Positions 48,951 to 59,498 of a stretch of 64,000 nt of DNA are shown one piece after another (the first letter of the stretch is position 1; every line of letters starts with the position of its first letter). Below the pieces are notes generated by a model, which saw only the letters and a list, made by a program, of their open reading frames with translations, did no database searches and had not been told where the DNA came from. Source of the DNA: Dryas octopetala (taxonomy: Eukaryota; Streptophyta; Magnoliopsida; Rosales; Rosaceae); the NCBI GenBank assembly GCA_963921425.1, contig OY992832.1:15970835-16034834 (forward strand), given 5' to 3'. Position numbers and translations under genes: made by a program.

Positions 48951-50590
48951 CTTGAGTAATGGCAAGAACAGCATTAAACGCTGTACAAGGTTCCTCAACA
49001 GAATCTAGAAAGAGGTTGATTTTCTCATTTCATTTCCAGTACCTAAAATGCAGAAACATCTCTTGTCAGAAAGCAATCGTGAAAACAGTACTAATAATAA
49101 CTATGTTAGCTTTGATGCACAAAGTAACACAAGCCTTCGCCCTCACCTTCCACAACATCTAAAACTTAGAAGATATGGGCCAACTATAAAAAATTGAGCC
49201 TGCACTGCAGGAACTACTCCAAGAGGTATATTTTTTGCAGGAGTCCCAATCCTCTCTTTTATGGAGTCCAGTTACTACCTACCGAAAAGTGCAAAACTTG
49301 TAAGAAGAAAATGATGGTCGAACTTAATTTATGCACATGATCTTGAAAACAAATGCACTCTGTTGGAAGATATAAACATAAAACTCTTCCAGAATACCTA
49401 AGGTTCTATACTTGAAAGAAAAAATGATGAAGCAACCTCGATTCTTTGTGAGATTATATACAGTTTGTGTTTCAGACTATAAACTTTTGCCAGTCAATTC
49501 ACTAACAAGCTTCAATAATGAAAATATAAAAGCATGCCACTTTATTTCAGTTAGAAACTATCACAGCTATCAAATTTGTACAAACGAAACAACACTATAT
49601 GCTTACCAGCAGTTGTACCTGCAAATAATCTAACTCACTGGAGGAAAAGGGAAAGTAATTCCTCAGAGGATTCGTTCCCACAACCACAATATGGCATTCC
49701 TCATGTTTATTAATGTTAGCGCTTCATATAAAGCACATGCACACAGCCACTAATCATTGCCAACCAACCTCAACCAAGACTCTATCCCACTAACATAAAC
49801 AATGCCATCATAATTGGAAGGATCTAGTGTTTTAGAAAAGCAAGTAGTTGAAAATTTTCTGAAATTTTGATTCAAAAATTAACTTCAAAAGGGAAAACAT
49901 TAACATGCCCCACAACCCAGAAATCCAAATTTCAACCAATGTACAAGATTTTAAGGAAAATCTTGAAATGGTTAGGATGTTCACAGAAGAGCATTGAGCT
50001 CCAAAGTACTAATTTTGAAATGAAAGAGAAATAATACATTAGAAGCAAGGGCAAGAAAGACAATAAGCTAACAAAAACAGAACCCAGAATGAAGTAGACC
50101 AATAGGTGCAGAGCTAAAACAACAATGCATAACTAATACTATTATCCCACAAAAACAGAGAAACAAGTGGGCTAACCAAAACCAGGTATTGCTTCTGGAT
50201 GTATAAAACACAACAATTAATGTTTCAACATTCCCAGTATCATAGTTAACAATGAAAACGCCTGAATTCTAAAAACAAAAGAATAACAAATTAATTAATG
50301 TGTAGACAGGCTCCTGAATAGTATTTGGATGCATTTGATATAAAACCCACAAAAAAAAAAAATCACAAGGAAAACAGCTAAACAGGGAAATGGTGTTCTC
50401 ACGATGATCTTCGGACCTCCTTCTTCAGGATCAAACTCCGTTGACCTCTCTCTGACCACCGGAGCACGCTGTCGACGAATAACGTCACCGGTGCTACGGT
50501 GCCCATTATGAGGACACGCCAACGCGGGTTGTAGTGGCGAGGACTCGCGTCGGTCCATCTCTGCTGTACCTGTACGGCTGTACCTTTCGT
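48951..50590 (-). pseudogene. sphingosine (long-chain base) kinase pseudogene, copy 2
   Basis: A paralogue of 31083-32895 on the same strand after F-box D. Recognisable pieces: VTLFVDSVLRWSERGQRSLI then LKKEV near 50405-50500 (the expected N-terminal region, ending soon in a stop), KTLDPS and YDGIVYVSG near 49790-49840, REDWD near 49240, GTGNEM near 49040, and EEPCTAFNAVLAI near 48960-49010. The exon with ASKIFIDQV seen in copy 1 is deleted here. Frameshifts and stops throughout. The minus-strand order matches a sphingosine kinase read 5' to 3'. Confidence 0.8.
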
Positions 50591-50599
50591 TTTTGTCTT

Positions 50600-52300
50600 A
50601 TTCACCATACGCGCCTTGGACCATTGTTGATAATTCCGTTTGTTTTATTTATTTATTTTTGGTTTGTAATTTGTAACTTGTAACTTGTAAGTTTTGTTTT
50701 CTTTTTCCCAAATCGAATTGTAAAGTTTTTTTTTTTTTTTTTTTTAATAAAAAATTTGGAAATCGAACTGTTTTTTAAAATGATCTGCCAAACTTGTTTG
50801 TTTTTTTTTTTAAAGGTTTTTGAACAGGCCAACTCGCACAAACTCGAAAATAACTTATTCAATCTTCATAATTTAAGTTTAATTAACACGATAAAACTGT
50901 GAGGGAGTAAATTCAAAATAAATATTGAATGGAAAGGTAGCGAAGGTAGCTTTAGTAAATGTGGTGTTTGAAAGGGTTTATTGAACTGATTAATCCAATT
51001 AACGAAATTTACATTGTGAAATTCTGGTTGAAGGATGATAAATTGTTTATACTTAATGAAGGGCCTTGTATTATTACGGAGCAATACAATGTGATCCAAT
51101 ACTGGAGAGCGGACTTTGTAAGTAGGGTAGAGTATTTTTTTTTTTGTCGAAATAGTGTAGAGTAGTTAATCAATTGAATGACTGTCTGGAGAATTAATAA
51201 GCTCTACCGATCCTGGATACTTGAAAGTGGAGTTATTAATGGCCCAAAAAAAAAGGAAAGTGGAGTTATTAATCAAGGACCTTAATTAACCTATTATTAG
51301 TTACGAATTAAATTTTGTCATAAAAAATTGACATGCATGCAATTCACCAAGGAATTAATTTGTACTATGCAAGGGTAATTTCATATTGGAGAATGTTATC
51401 CACCTTCTTCATCGATCTTTTTCATCATTATTCTTATTTCGTAATGTAAATTTATGATCAGAACCGTTCATATTTTAGATCTAATTATGAAGATCATCTC
51501 TGCAAATAATTAACCAAAACATAAATTATTTAGTTATGTAACCATGATCAAATAATCAGACCGTTTTAGTAATAATTTGATTCATTGTTTTTTTATTTGA
51601 TAACGAGTACATAATCAAACGATTTCTGATTTAATTAATTTTTTACAGAGATGATCTTTAAATAATTATATAAAAAAAGAACGGTGCCAATCATAAAAAT
51701 ACATTGTAAAATAAAAATATTAAAAGAGAAGATCGGAAGAGAATGTGGATAACATTCCTCTTTCATATTTAATTAGTAGCTAGCTTCCAAAAGTTAGTTT
51801 TTTCTTTTTCGTAAAAATTCCAAGAGTTAGTTAGTTGTATTAATTATTTAATTCAAATAATAACTAATTAAAGAATGTTGTTAACATTTTAGTATTTTAC
51901 CATTCGGACCGACTTCAACTTGTAAAAAATATTACAATTTGGTATTATGTGTTTTTACTTTTTAGCAATAAGCATCTTCCATTATTAAAAACCATTGATC
52001 TAGCTAGTTTCCCATTTCGTTGGAAAGATAAAGTGGCCCCACTCCCACAACAACAGGCTCCATCCAATGCATTGATCATGATTTTTTGAGCTGATACAAT
52101 GAATCATATTGTGACAGGTGTAGCTTCAGCCGTCAGATCCTACATGGACCATCAGGTAGAGGATGATTGTCCCAACAAAAAACCCCTTTGTGCCTTAATA
52201 AACCCAGACTGTCTTTCATCACAAGAAACCCAGAGAGGCCATACTAGTCCGGAGTAATTTTTTTCTCTCTAGCTTGCTTGCACCAACCTTTTCTCAGAGT
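50600..52300. other. intergenic region of unit D, with a MITE
   Basis: No gene. It contains poly-T/poly-A runs (50720-50820) and blocks matching 35530-36060 and 22800-22960. A 374-bp element sits at 51388-51761. Confidence 0.5.
51388..51761. mobile_element. MITE (374 bp) with 8-bp target duplication
   Basis: The ends are inverted: GAATGTTATCCAC at the left and GTGGATAACATTC at the right. They are flanked by TTCATATT at 51380-51387 and 51762-51769. The inner arms also pair (GATCATCTCTGCAAATAATT / AATTTTTTACAGAGATGATC). The corresponding positions of units A and B lack it. Confidence 0.8.
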
Positions 52301-52304
52301 AACA

Positions 52305-52860
52305 ATGGAGGATGCTAGGAAGAATGTCTTTGAACTCTGCAAGATACTCCATAAACTCAACGAATGTGAGCAAGAGATGATCAAATTTAGCTCAGCTATC
52401 CCCAATAATGAAAATATCATCAGCCCCGTCCTTTTGAAGCTGAGAGAAACCGAAAATGTCATGCTTGGAAGTTTAATGATGGTCCTTTTGGCCTCTGGTG
52501 TAACCTCCTCGTCCTCTGTCCATGAAACTGACTCCCAAACCTCCCGTCTGACCTTTAGGAGGGTGCGTGCTCTGCTCTTAGCGTGGGCCAAAACTGGGTG
52601 CCTTGAGTGTGGAACTCAAGGCAAACTAATGTTGGATGTGTGGCTCAAAGCCGCACTCTGGCATTTTCTCTCCAAGCAATTTTCGGAATCCACTGGGGTT
52701 CCCGTTGCTGCTGGTGAGTCTGGATTCTTTGCCTTCCTGTCCATTTTTTCTTTTTCTTTTTTGTCTATTGCAATAAAAAATTTAATTGTATTTTTCAAAA
52801 CCTGCAGAAGTGATCCAAAGCATCCTCAAAGCTCCCAAGCCAAAAAAAATTTTTTTTTGA
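52305..52860 (+). CDS. uncharacterised small protein, copy 2 (paralogue of 37056)
   Basis: Not recognised as a known family. Exon 1 is 52305-52713 with a strong donor (GCTG|GTGAGT). A proposed exon 2 is 52808-52860, after CCTGCAG, with frame restored (G|AA) and stop TGA at 52858, giving 153 aa. The start is MEDARKNVFELCKILHKLNE; the first half is helical and charged (CEQEMIKF, LLKLRETENVMLGSLM), followed by a Ser-rich linker (VTSSSSVHETDS) and a second half WAKTGCLECGTQ with KAALWHFLSKQF. The tail is EVIQSILKAPKPKKIFF. Conserved positions with copy 1 (NVFxLC, CExEx, WAxxxCLxC, HFLxKxF) support translation. Both copies lie a few kb after a sphingosine-kinase pseudogene. Downstream exons may exist in the T-rich 52.9-54.4 kb stretch. 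Confidence 0.55.
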
Positions 52861-52899
52861 TGAAAGGTACCTCTTTTCTTCAACCTATGACCGACTGCT

Positions 52900-54870
52900 T
52901 TATGCTTTCAACTTTTTTATTTTTTGGGATTATGCAAAATGTTTTTTCTTGGGTTTCTGTCCTTATTTTGTTGTGAAATCTGTGTCTTAATTTCTTTTCA
53001 TCTTTGTTTAAGTGATATCATTGTTTTCCAGTATTTTCATATGGCTGACTATATCATTGTGTGTCTCTGGTTATTTTTTCTTTCGTTTATATGTTTCATC
53101 ACTTATTGGGTTCTATTTCATCTACATGGATTGCAAGGGACTCATCAGAAATCAAATTCTTGTTTCTATTAGATTGTGGTGTAATGGGTTTTATTACAAT
53201 ATTGTGGTTTAATGGGTTTTATTACATCGTGGGTTTCTTTATTTCTTTTCCGGAATCTCATAACAGGGCAATGACAATATAACAAGTCAGTAAAGATCTT
53301 GTTTGGAATTTGGACACTCACTATTAGATTATATGTAATTTAATGGGTTTTTTTTATTTTTTATTAGTCTCATAACAGGGCAATGACAATATAACAAGTC
53401 AGTAAAGATAGACTGATTAAAATTCACTTCTTTTACTGCTCAATTCACTGTATTAAATTGATCAATAAGTTTTGATTCCCCGGCCCTCTTGGCTTGCCTC
53501 CTACTTTTCCTGGAGTTCTCTTGTTAATTTGTAATGGTTTACTTGCTGTGCTTTTAGACTTGAGGCTTTTCTTGTTGGGTTTGGTTGGCATATTGGGTTT
53601 TAATGAAGGTATATTCAGACTGAAAAATGTTTATCAATAAAATTTTGGTATAGCTGTAGCCTTTAGGAGCTGATGTGTTGCTGCTTCAACCTTGGACTGT
53701 TCCTGAGGGTCTCACCTCTATTGGCTTTGCTTCCTTGCTTTCCCAGAGCTATTCCTCTTGCTCTTTTGGGGTGTCACTCCATGCTATTGACCTTATTTTC
53801 AAGTTTTCTGACTTGTGTTGTTTTGTGATGTGTTCTCTTTTGCATGTTGCCCCTGTGTGCTTGTGTTACTTGCTGCTGGTTGTTTGTTCTGTTCTGCTGA
53901 CTTTTGGGATTTCTTGAATGAAGTATTTCATTATAAAAATGAAATAAAAAATTGATGTGAATTCTAAAACAATTCACGTTTATTAATCAATTTGAGTTTT
54001 AGGGCTGTACATATTAAAAAAAGATGGAGATACTTTTCTTTCTTTTTTCAGCTGGTTGTAAAACATTGCTAAATTTTAATGCTAAATGTTGCAGTAGAAA
54101 AGGCATGACTGATATTTTTATCAGACTATAGATTTTTCTTTTTCCTTTCAGTCATTTTTCAATTTCTTTACTAAATTTGGATTTAATTTGTACATGTTTG
54201 CCACTTTGGAACAGAGTTGGTCTGGTTAAATACACTCCATCAGTGGAAGTTTTGGTGATTTTGGCTGGTCCTCTGGTGGCAACAACTATGGTGGTGCACT
54301 GCTGCTGTTTCTGTTGGAATTCTCAAACTTTTAATAACATTACTAAGTTTTCATTTTATTAGGTTGGCATGTCACTGAACTTTGTGAAAACTTTTAACTT
54401 TGTTAATGTGTTTCATTTCAGTCTCTCTTGTATAATTTCATAATGTGTTTCAGTTTACTCTCTCTTGCATAAATTCAATGACAATTGCATCACTGAATTT
54501 GTATTGGATCAAATGCCAAGCAATTCCCAATATTAGAAATGTATAGAATATTGGGTATAAAGTTACTGGCAAAAATTATCATGTGCACTCTAGAGTTTGC
54601 CACCATCATGGTGACAAGTGACAACAAGTGCATCGTTGTGACTTCAAGTCCTATTTAAAAGGATATGGGAAAGGAATGAGCCGACGAGATGTCAACTAAT
54701 TAGTAGGCCGGCCCAGTTCCTTCATTGCAGCCCATAAATAATAGGCCCACTTACTTTGCCCAACTTACCAGAAAAGCAGTACGATCCCAATTCCCAAGCA
54801 CAACATTTTAGGCACAAAAGCAGAGACATTTATCATTTTCGTTTAACGTCAAGTTCAGCTTACACACAAC
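52900..54870. other. T-rich region 3' of the small gene
   Basis: No confident gene. Two direct copies of TCTCATAACAGGGCAATGAC, continuing into ATATAACAAGTCAGTAAAGA, occur at about 53257-53297 and 53369-53409. The sequence is unusually T/G-rich on the plus strand, as in long 3' UTRs or introns. 54490-54870 matches 24340-24640. Confidence 0.45.
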
Positions 54871-54876
54871 TATAAC

Positions 54877-55338
54877 TGACGCAGCGTAACACGCAATTAA
54901 GAAATTATAGGGAAAATTGGCGTTAATCCCTAAGATAGAATCTGAAATCCACCAGAGAGAAAAGAGAAATCTCAAGGTTTTTCTGATTGAAAATAATAAA
55001 ACTGTCTCTTACAAACAACCAAAAGGTTGTTTAAATACGTTCAGAACCCTAGACGTTCGAAATTCAAAACGGAAATAAAAATAGAAATAAAGTGCAATTT
55101 AGGAAATTTATTCAAAAACACTAAATTGCTTATTTGAAGCCCTAAACGAAGGAATTTGGCCAAAATAGGCCTTTGGTCATCGCCTGTGGCTATGACTTGA
55201 ATTTGTATCGTCGTTCCCTTCGAATCGGTATATCATGGGCCCATTTCTGACACTGGGCCGGGCTGAAGCTTGTTTCTTTTCTTGGGCTTCTGGCGATCGA
55301 GTTGTTGCATGAACCGTTCTGCCATTTGTTCTACATCA
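54877..55338 (-). repeat. 3' LTR of the gypsy element, overlapping the end of pol
   Basis: 462 bp between TGATGTAGAA and CTGCGTCA. Its first ~105 bp encode the last residues of the pol frame. The same first 179 bp recur at 56282-56460. Confidence 0.75.
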
Positions 55339-56285
55339 GTCTCCTCCACTTCAGAAGAACTCGACCCCGAGTTATCTTCAGGATACAAAGGCTCTGTATC
55401 GGCATAGAAAGCATGCAAGTCCGCTACATTAAAAGTGCTCGAAATTCCCATTGACTCCGGCAAGTCCACCACATAAGCATTGTCATTAATCCGATGGAGA
55501 ATTTTGTAAGGACCATACTTGCGTGGTTTCAGTTTGTTGTAGGTACCCACTGGGAATCTATCTTTCCTCAAGAAAATCATCACTGAATCACCTTCTTTGA
55601 ACACCTTCACTCGCCTATGTTTGTCTGCAGCAGCCTTGTACTTGGCATTTGTGGCCTCTAACTTTTTCCGGACCTCAGCCTGCATAGTTTGAACCTCTTC
55701 TGCCATATTTTCAGCTGCCACACTGACCCCATGCCCCTTGGGAAGTTTCACTAGATCAACCACATGCTTAGGAGTCGCAGTGTAAACCAGAGAGAACGGC
55801 GACTGTCCAGTTGCACTATGGGCAGCACTGTTGTATGCAAATTCTGCCTGGGGCAAAGCGAAGTCCCACTGTTTTGGTTTGTCTCCACAAATGCTGCGAA
55901 TCATATTGCCCAAGGATCTGTTCGTCACCTCTGTTTGTCCATCAGTTTGGGGATGGGCTGTGCTACTACGATTCAAGGCTGTCCCAAACATCCTCCACAA
56001 AGTGATCCAAAAATGGCTGAGGAACTTGGTGTCACGATCAGAGGTAATAGACTGGGGCACTCCATGCAATCTGACAACCTCCCGAAAGAACAATTTGGCT
56101 ATGTTGGATGCATCAGATGTCTTCCGGCATGGAATAAAGTGCGCCATCTTTGAGAACCTGTCAACAACAACAAAAACAGAATCCACTCCCCTTTGGGTTC
56201 GTGGAAGACCCAGCACAAAATCCATAGAGAGGTCCTGCCAAATATCGTTAGAAACAGGCAAAGGCATATAAAGTCCAGTGTCCAA
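55233..56285 (-). CDS. Ty3/gypsy integrase and C-terminal part of pol (fragment)
   Basis: A frame of about 350 codons with no natural start; it opens at the deletion junction near 56282. The integrase core shows the D-D-35-E triad: D22 in [10 protein letters not shown]83 in [10 protein letters not shown] and E119 in [10 protein letters not shown]. It is followed by the usual C-terminal region ([49 protein letters not shown]) and an acidic then basic tail ([21 protein letters not shown]). Integrase inserts element cDNA into chromosomes. The HHCC zinc finger and everything upstream are missing, so this is a remnant, although the remaining frame is open. Confidence 0.85.
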   Translation of the reverse strand: MDTGLYMPLPVSNDIWQDLSMDFVLGLPRTQRGVDSVFVVVDRFSKMAHFIPCRKTSDASNIAKLFFREVVRLHGVPQSITSDRDTKFLSHFWITLWRMFGTALNRSSTAHPQTDGQTEVTNRSLGNMIRSICGDKPKQWDFALPQAEFAYNSAAHSATGQSPFSLVYTATPKHVVDLVKLPKGHGVSVAAENMAEEVQTMQAEVRKKLEATNAKYKAAADKHRRVKVFKEGDSVMIFLRKDRFPVGTYNKLKPRKYGPYKILHRINDNAYVVDLPESMGISSTFNVADLHAFYADTEPLYPEDNSGSSSSEVEETDVEQMAERFMQQLDRQKPKKRNKLQPGPVSEMGP

Positions 56286-56460
56286 AATAGGCCTTTGGTC
56301 ATCGCCTGTGGCAATGACTTGAATTTGTCTCGTCGTTCCCTTCGAATCGGTATATCATGGGCCCATTTCTGACACTGGGCCGGGCTGAAGCTTGTTTCTT
56401 TTCTTGGGCTTCTGGCGATCGAGTTGTTGCATGAACCGTTCTGCCATTTATTCTACATCA
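56282..56460 (-). repeat. 5' LTR remnant of the gypsy element
   Basis: 179 bp aligning without gaps, with few mismatches, to 55160-55338. It ends at the ATAAC target duplication. Confidence 0.75.
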
Positions 56461-56579
56461 ATAACTCTTTTAAAAAAAAAAAATTAAAAATCAACGGTTG
56501 GGATTGGGATTAAGGGACCTTAATTTTGTGCATGTTTTGTGTACAATCTGTTTTGCAAATTGATAACCTGTTCGATAAA

Positions 56580-57195
56580 ATTTGCTTTAATAAATACATT
56601 CTGTGATGTCTCTTTGTAAACCTCATTCAAACAATATGAGGGATGAAAAGGGTTTTCCATAAGAAAAAGAGAATTCTAGAGAGAGTACAATTTGATGAGT
56701 TATCCAAAGAATATTCAAGATGCTATTGTATTATCCGTTTTGTCCTTTTCTTGGGGGATGTCTGGTGTATTAAGGTGGTGGCTGTACTGCTGCTGCAGTC
56801 TGGTGTGTTGAGGTAGTGGCTGCAGTCTGGTGTGTTGAGAAGGTGGTGGTTGTGGTACTGGTGTAACAGAGGTTTGGGTGTATTGATCAATTTGTGATTC
56901 CCCTTGTTTTCATGAATTGATATGTTTCTATCTATAATCAATTTATATATGGCTCTTTGGCACATTGGAAACAAATTTTGAAGCTTTGGATTCAGCTGTA
57001 AACGAGCTTCTAAATTTCATTTCTTGATTCAGATTAAGTTTGAACTTTGAAGAAGGCGTAATTGGAACTCCCCATATTGTGTGAAAGAACATTTGTCCGG
57101 CACCATATTGTGCATTAGTTGAAACTTTATATACGTATACACGCATCAGACACATTTTTCAATTTGTGAAAACTGGAGTTCTCACATGGGTCCAG
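56580..57195 (+). pseudogene. fibrillin intron 2/exon 3 fragment with internal deletion
   Basis: 56580-56640 and 56964-57065 match fibrillin intron 2 and the first codons of exon 3 (AAACAAATTTTGAAGCTTTG; GAAGAAGGCGTAATTGG). The sequence then jumps to the 3' flank (CCATATTGTGCATTAGTTGA), so most of exon 3 is deleted. A 320-bp stretch rich in CTGGTGTGTTGAGG-type repeats interrupts the intron part. Not translatable. Confidence 0.75.
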
Positions 57196-58860
57196 GTTCT
57201 TAAGGATAAACATGCCTCCATACTCTGTTTCAGTGGAATACAAGATCTAGAGTTTGGTCCTTATGCAATTTAGGGATTGTTGAGAGTATAGAATCTCACC
57301 TCTTAAATTCTAAGTGTTGGGTCACGATATTTGAGTCTCCATCTATTGCCATTTGATTTTGAATATTGGACGCTTTTACTTCTACAATACTCATTAATTC
57401 TTAAATTGAGACATATCCTATGAGAAATCATTTCATAATGAGGTGGGTCATATCCGCAATGTGAGAAAATAACTCATAGGACATTCACAATTCTTGAATT
57501 GTGATAGTATAAAAAATTCTCTCACAATGAGATGGGTCCTATAGTTTGAAGGTCTCATCTCATTGTGAGAGGATGCCCATAGGATATACCCATGAAAGAA
57601 TTTCTCTTACATGCTATTAATGTATTTATATGGATGAAATATGAATAGCCATGGTATTTTGTTGATGAAGGTTGAACAAAGAGTAAAAGAAAGATGGAAA
57701 AGTAAACGATGCAGCGCAAAACCTTAATATACACCACAATTAATAGAGAAATATATATTGGTTAATTACTACAAATCACCACAATTAATACATTCCCAAT
57801 TTCACCCCAGCGGGATCATTGTCATTTGTTAAGGTGGTTGAGAAGTATATATATAGTTTCATATTCATCAGGACCAGAATCTCTTCTTTTAAAAAAGTTA
57901 ATAAAACGTACTACATGAAAAAAATAAATATATATATATTTAAAGCCCCATATTCATCACTAGTGATTACTGATTAGCTAGTACTCGCTATCTATAGCTA
58001 GATTCGTGAATTAATTAACTAAGCAAAGGCAGATGCAGTACGATTAATCTTTTCTCTCCTATCAAACATCAGCCTTCATTTATACATTAAACATCAAACA
58101 TCAGCAAAATCTGGAAAACAGGGGAAGGAAAGAGGAAAATGATGAACAGTGACATGTTTGAGACAAATTGGTTCCCCCCAGAACAGATTCGTGAATTATT
58201 TAAAGCATAGGCAGATAGAGTACAATCATTTTCTCTCCCGAAGTGCGCATCAAACATCAAGAATCATTCTTCATATAATTTGTGCCTATCCACCTATAAA
58301 TGTGGAATGATTAAGCAGGGTATATATTCGATTTTATTTACCACTAACTTTTCTATAAATTAAACTACATGCATGGCATAGCACGATCACTTTGTATAAA
58401 AAGGATAAATGCAATTTGAACCACAAAAGTTACGAAGCCCAACGATACAGTGAAATTAAATGTTTATTAATTAAAACATCACATATATTCACTTAGTCAC
58501 AACATAATTCATGAGACGACATGTGCTGCACACAGAATTTACATTCTGTGAACTTTTTTAATTAAATAAGCAAAGGCAGATACTATTAATTAAAGTAGGG
58601 AGCAAACATGAAACACAAAGTAACTTGAATTTTATTTATGCTTTAATTTTCAACTTTGTTAACAATTAAGTTGATAAGCATAGTATATATGCGAGCGATT
58701 TTACAAAATATATACCTATAGAAGGTACTACATAATCGTGATCGTGATCGTGATTGCGAGCTGGCAGAGGTAGCTAGCTAGCTAGCTCGCCTATATATGA
58801 AAGCCATGGCCAAAACTTGATGGCGCAATCACTTACCTAAGTAAGATCCGTAGAAAATCT
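57196..58860. other. intergenic region upstream of the ankyrin gene
   Basis: No gene. Around 57410-57590 short inverted repeats built from CTCACAATGAGATGGGTC and CCTATGAGAAAT suggest a small palindromic element. TA runs occur near 57930, and a GATCGTGATCGTGATCGTGA patch with GCTAGCTAGCTAGC lies at 58735-58790, close to the start of the ankyrin gene. Confidence 0.45.
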
Positions 58861-58864
58861 AGAG

Positions 58865-59464
58865 ATGGAAGAGATAGAGGTTAAAATGCAGCAGAGAGGG
58901 AGGGACGAAAGTCCATTTGAAGGAATGGAGAAGCCCTATGACTGGGCCATGAAAAACGACTGGGAAAACGTGATACGACACTGCATGGACAACAGGAACC
59001 AGTTACTGGACGCATTGACACTGGACAAAGACACTGTATTACACGTTGCAGCCTCAAGGATCCAGCGAGGCAAAGACGTGCTCGAGAGATTGATCGATCT
59101 GTTACCCACTGATCAAGCCAAGTGTGATGCTTTGATGTCGTATAATTGCCATGGAAACAACGTTCTTCACGCGGTGGCTACGACTGGAAATCTGGAAGCA
59201 GCACAACTCTTGTTGGACATGCCTGAGTGCGGTGGACGTCTACTAGACAAGCCCAACCAGTTGGGAGAAACCCCAGTCTACCGAGCTGCTGCTTTTGGTC
59301 ACACAAACTTGGTCAAGTTTTTTGCCAAGAGAGTCGATTTAGAGAAGCACTTCCACAGACAAGTTGATGATATGTCCATTCTTCATATAGCCGTCGTTTC
59401 CCAACATTTTGGTATCTCATCTCTCATCAAATTCGTACCCTTGACGTATATGCAAATATATGTT

Positions 59465-59498
<34 letters not shown>

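Larger units (their letters stand above)
54877..56460 (-). mobile_element. deleted Ty3/gypsy LTR retrotransposon with 5-bp TSD
   Basis: On the minus strand the element runs from TGATGTAGAA (56460) to CTGCGTCA (54877), flanked by ATAAC on both sides (54872-54876 and 56461-56465). The 3' LTR is 55338-54877 (462 bp). The 5' LTR is represented only by its first 179 bp (56460-56282, aligning without indels to 55338-55160), after which the sequence jumps straight into integrase. Gag, protease and reverse transcriptase are deleted. The block 24600-24730 is the unoccupied counterpart. Confidence 0.8.

Noticed and set aside
49412-49633. 73-codon plus-strand frame within the second kinase pseudogene
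   Set aside because: Antisense to intron/exon remnants; no counterpart frame in the first copy.
55764-56271. Plus-strand open frames of 129 and 146 codons
   Set aside because: Antisense shadows of the gypsy integrase frame.
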